52,562 nt of DNA from CAZLBC01 sp964557575. GTDB lineage: Bacteria > Planctomycetota > Phycisphaerae > SM23-33. The notes beneath the pieces were generated by a model that worked only from the letters and a program-made list of their open reading frames with translations, was not told the origin of the DNA and did no database searches. This document shows, piece after piece, positions 50,295 to 52,562 of the stretch (position 1 is the stretch's first letter; the number at the start of each line of letters is the position of its first letter). A program made the translations under genes and the position numbers. The stretch covers positions 1 to 52,562 of the forward strand of contig CAZLBC010000029.1 in assembly GCA_964557575.1 (NCBI GenBank), written 5' to 3'.

Positions 50295-52562
50295 CTAATT
50301 GTCGCCGTAGATGTGCGTCGACTCGGTCTCAGTGACCGGCTTCTTCACCTGCTTCGAGGTCATGCTGACCTTGAACCGGCAGTCGGCGGCCTTGGTTCCC
50401 TTGACGGTAACCGTGAACACCTGCTTCCGGCCCGGCTCAAGCACCTTGACCGGGTCGAACTTCAGGCTTCGGGTGCCCGCCTTCTGCGGTTTGCCGTTGG
50501 CGGAGACCAGCGCCATCTCGTTCGGAATGGTGCAGACGATCCGCACGTCGCTGTCGCTCGCCGTGCCCTGGTTGGTCACGGAGATGCGGTACGTGGTGGT
50601 CTTGCCCAGTTCGACCGGGTCGGTGGTGTCCACGCACTCAAGCAGCAGCGCGGGAATACCCTTGACGACCGTGGTGGCCTCGGCGCCGGCCTTCGGACAG
50701 CAGCGGCCGGAGGCCGATACCGTGTCCTTGAAGGATCCCTGCCGGAGACACTTGGTCGTTACCGACTCGGAAATCGACTTGCCGGGACGCAGGGTCCTGC
50801 CGGGCCAGGTGATCGTGCCGCCCACGCACTTGCCCTTGCCGCTCGCGGAGACGAACTGGAGTCCCTGCGGCAGGCGGTCGATGACGACCATGTCGTAACA
50901 CGGGCCGTCGCCGACGTTCTTGACGGTGATCTTGTAGGTGGCCTCGCGGCCGAGGAAGCGCATCTTCGGCCCGGTCTTGGTCACCTGGAGTTTCGGCTGC
51001 ATGACCTTGGTCGTGGCCTTGGCCGAATCCTTGAGATTCCCGTCGGCGGTAACGGCCGCCGTGTTGGTGTAGGTGCCCGGCTTCGAGACCTTCGCCGGCA
51101 CCTTCATGGTTTTCGACGCGCCTTTGGCAAGGTCGCCGATTTTGTACGTGACCGTGCTCTTGCCGCCGCTGGTCATGCCCTTCGGCAGCGTGTCGGTCAC
51201 CACGACGTTCTTCGCGGTGGCCGTGCCGGGATTTGACACCGTCACGACATACTCGATCGGTTCGCAGACCGACTCGACCGATTTGGTACCCGTCTTGCTG
51301 ATATCGATCTTCGCCTCGGCGATGACCGTCGGTGCCGCGGCCGTGTCCTTCAGGCCGTGATCGGCGGTGACCGTGGCGGTGTTGACCACCCGGCCGGTCC
51401 GCTCGGCGCGGACCTTGACGGTAACTGATTTTTTCCCGCCGTCGGCGATCGTTCCCATTTTCCAGGTGAGGGTCTTGCCCGACGCTTTCGCCTTCGGACT
51501 GGAGCTGACGTAGGAAACGCCGTCCGGCAGGCTGTCGGTCAGCACGACGTTTTCAGCCGGCGCCGCGCCGGTGCTGGTGACCGTGATCGGGTAGGTGAAC
51601 GTCTCTCCTACCAGCGCCGTCGCCGGGGCCGTCTTGGCAACGTCGATGCCCGGGGCCAGCCACTTCTTGCTGGTCAGGGCGACACCGAGGGGAATCGTCC
51701 CCTCGCCGCCGGCGAAACTCGGTGCGGGAATCCGCACCGCGGCCTGGATCTGGTTGACCCCCGCCACCGGCTTGACCTGCTCGAGAACGACCGAGGCCTT
51801 GCCCTTGGCGTCGGACCTGATCGTCTGCTCGGTCTTGTCGTTGGCGAACCGCGCGGCCGGGCCGGAGATGATCTTGAACGTCACCGCGGCACCGGGGATC
51901 GGCGTCTTGTCGGCGCGGGCGACCGTGACGGTAAAGGTGTGGGTCGTGCCGACGGGGTTGACCGCCGGGGGCGACAGGGTGAAACCCGCGTCGATCCAGT
52001 ACTTGCGGGCGAATGCCTTGTGCTTGCTCCAGTCGAAAATGCCGGGCGCGTAGGCGACCACGTGGGTCACGCCCTCGACCGGGGAGGTGATCACCGCCCA
52101 GGTATCACCCTTCTTCAGGTGGATATCGTCCTCGGGGTCGTCGTTGCCCCGGGTCATGACGTGCGGCCCGAGATTCGTGTGGGTCACGGCAAAATGGTTG
52201 TCGATCTTGTGACCGCGGGAACGCGTCGCGCCGCTGGCGTCGACCTCGACGAACGCGCCCACCGACGGGTCGGTAATCATCCATTCCACGCGGCGGCTGG
52301 GGAGCGGCACGCCCTCCTTGTCGTAGACCGTCGCCACCAGCACGTGCTGGGTGCAGGTCGGGTTGACCGCCTCAACGGGCTTCAGCTCGATGCTGCCCGC
52401 GAAGGGGTCCCAGTCGGTGTAGTACCCGCCCTCCATCGGCTTGCCGTGCGACCGCTCGATCTTGCCGCCCGCGACGGCGAACGAGTGGGGATAGTGATCC
52501 CGGCACCGCACGCGAAGGACGGCAGGGGCAGCGGGCACCTCGACATGACAAAGACCCGGCTC
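50295..52562 (-). CDS. DUF11-repeat surface or secreted protein (5' end outside window)
   Basis: At least 755 codons, open to the window edge. The visible N-terminal part has Ig-like big-domain segments (KKGDTWAVITSPVEGVTHVV; GTTHTFTVTVARADKTPIPG). Then four DUF11-type repeats follow, each with a K-TG/AP start, a YxIxVxN strand and a DxLPxG loop: VGETFTYPITVTSTG with DSLPDGVSY, EPIEYVVTVSNPG with DTLPKGM, GREATYKITVKNVG with DRLPQGLQF, and GKTTTYRISVTNQG. Such repeats build long stalks on cell envelopes in PVC bacteria. Lys-, Val- and Thr-rich composition fits. Stop is TAG at 50297-50295, with an intrinsic terminator behind it. The signal peptide, if any, lies beyond the window. Confidence 0.9.
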   Translation of the reverse strand, partial: EPGLCHVEVPAAPAVLRVRCRDHYPHSFAVAGGKIERSHGKPMEGGYYTDWDPFAGSIELKPVEAVNPTCTQHVLVATVYDKEGVPLPSRRVEWMITDPSVGAFVEVDASGATRSRGHKIDNHFAVTHTNLGPHVMTRGNDDPEDDIHLKKGDTWAVITSPVEGVTHVVAYAPGIFDWSKHKAFARKYWIDAGFTLSPPAVNPVGTTHTFTVTVARADKTPIPGAAVTFKIISGPAARFANDKTEQTIRSDAKGKASVVLEQVKPVAGVNQIQAAVRIPAPSFAGGEGTIPLGVALTSKKWLAPGIDVAKTAPATALVGETFTYPITVTSTGAAPAENVVLTDSLPDGVSYVSSSPKAKASGKTLTWKMGTIADGGKKSVTVKVRAERTGRVVNTATVTADHGLKDTAAAPTVIAEAKIDISKTGTKSVESVCEPIEYVVTVSNPGTATAKNVVVTDTLPKGMTSGGKSTVTYKIGDLAKGASKTMKVPAKVSKPGTYTNTAAVTADGNLKDSAKATTKVMQPKLQVTKTGPKMRFLGREATYKITVKNVGDGPCYDMVVIDRLPQGLQFVSASGKGKCVGGTITWPGRTLRPGKSISESVTTKCLRQGSFKDTVSASGRCCPKAGAEATTVVKGIPALLLECVDTTDPVELGKTTTYRISVTNQGTASDSDVRIVCTIPNEMALVSANGKPQKAGTRSLKFDPVKVLEPGRKQVFTVTVKGTKAADCRFKVSMTSKQVKKPVTETESTHIYGDN

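Overview
The window looks like a draft metagenome scaffold from a GC-rich, gram-negative member of the PVC group (Planctomycetota, Lentisphaerota or Kiritimatiellota). That assignment is an inference from gene content: a Tat-exported Gfo/Idh/MocA dehydrogenase, a hydrazine-synthase-alpha-like c-type cytochrome, a UroD-family methyltransferase beside an SSS symporter, very large secreted beta-helix and multidomain proteins, a GH92 alpha-mannosidase and a DUF11-repeat protein. I see no rRNA or tRNA gene. A run of 100 Ns sits inside the CRISPR array.

Layout. 1-5.4 kb: minus-strand exported proteins (the start of an unknown gene at the edge, a Gfo/Idh/MocA oxidoreductase, an HzsA-like dihaem protein and a DUF2330 protein). 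Two related promoter copies sit in front of the HzsA-like and DUF2330 genes, and the second is followed by a terminator-like hairpin. 5.4-6.8 kb: a 163-bp MITE with a TA target duplication, which supplies the stop codon of the HEPN gene of a HEPN/MNT toxin-antitoxin pair. 6.9-20.3 kb: a complete type I-G (formerly I-U, Geobacter GSU0051-0058 type) CRISPR-Cas locus, all on the minus strand in the order cas3, csb3 (cas8-like), csb1 (cas7), csb2 (cas5-cas6 fusion), cas4-cas1 fusion, cas2, leader, then an array of 64 visible repeats. A WYL-domain regulator is divergent from cas3, with paired dyads between the two. 21.9-22.4 kb: two small genes, the second frameshifted.

22.4-41.1 kb: a carbohydrate-related region. 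It holds an AraC regulator divergent from a UroD-family gene plus an SSS symporter, then a 1736-aa secreted multidomain protein, a 1642-aa tandem-duplicated TIG/beta-helix protein, a GH92 alpha-mannosidase with an N-terminal carbohydrate-binding-like domain, and an alpha/beta hydrolase. A perfect 58-bp direct repeat flanks the 1736-aa gene. 41.1-50.1 kb: a sigma-54 activator (PAS-AAA+-Fis) divergent from an operon that carries a recognisable -24/-12 promoter and an upstream dyad. The operon encodes an FkbM methyltransferase, a DUF302 lipoprotein, a TolC-like channel, an RND adaptor and an RND pump, with two tiny ORFs bridging the gaps. 50.1-52.6 kb: a relic of the 3' end of a second GH92 gene, a strong intrinsic terminator, and a DUF11-repeat protein cut by the window edge.

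Two themes recur. Short duplicated gene tails (the 58-bp repeat, the GH92 tail) mark rearrangement boundaries. The regulators (WYL, AraC, bEBP) each sit divergent from their likely targets with visible candidate operators.
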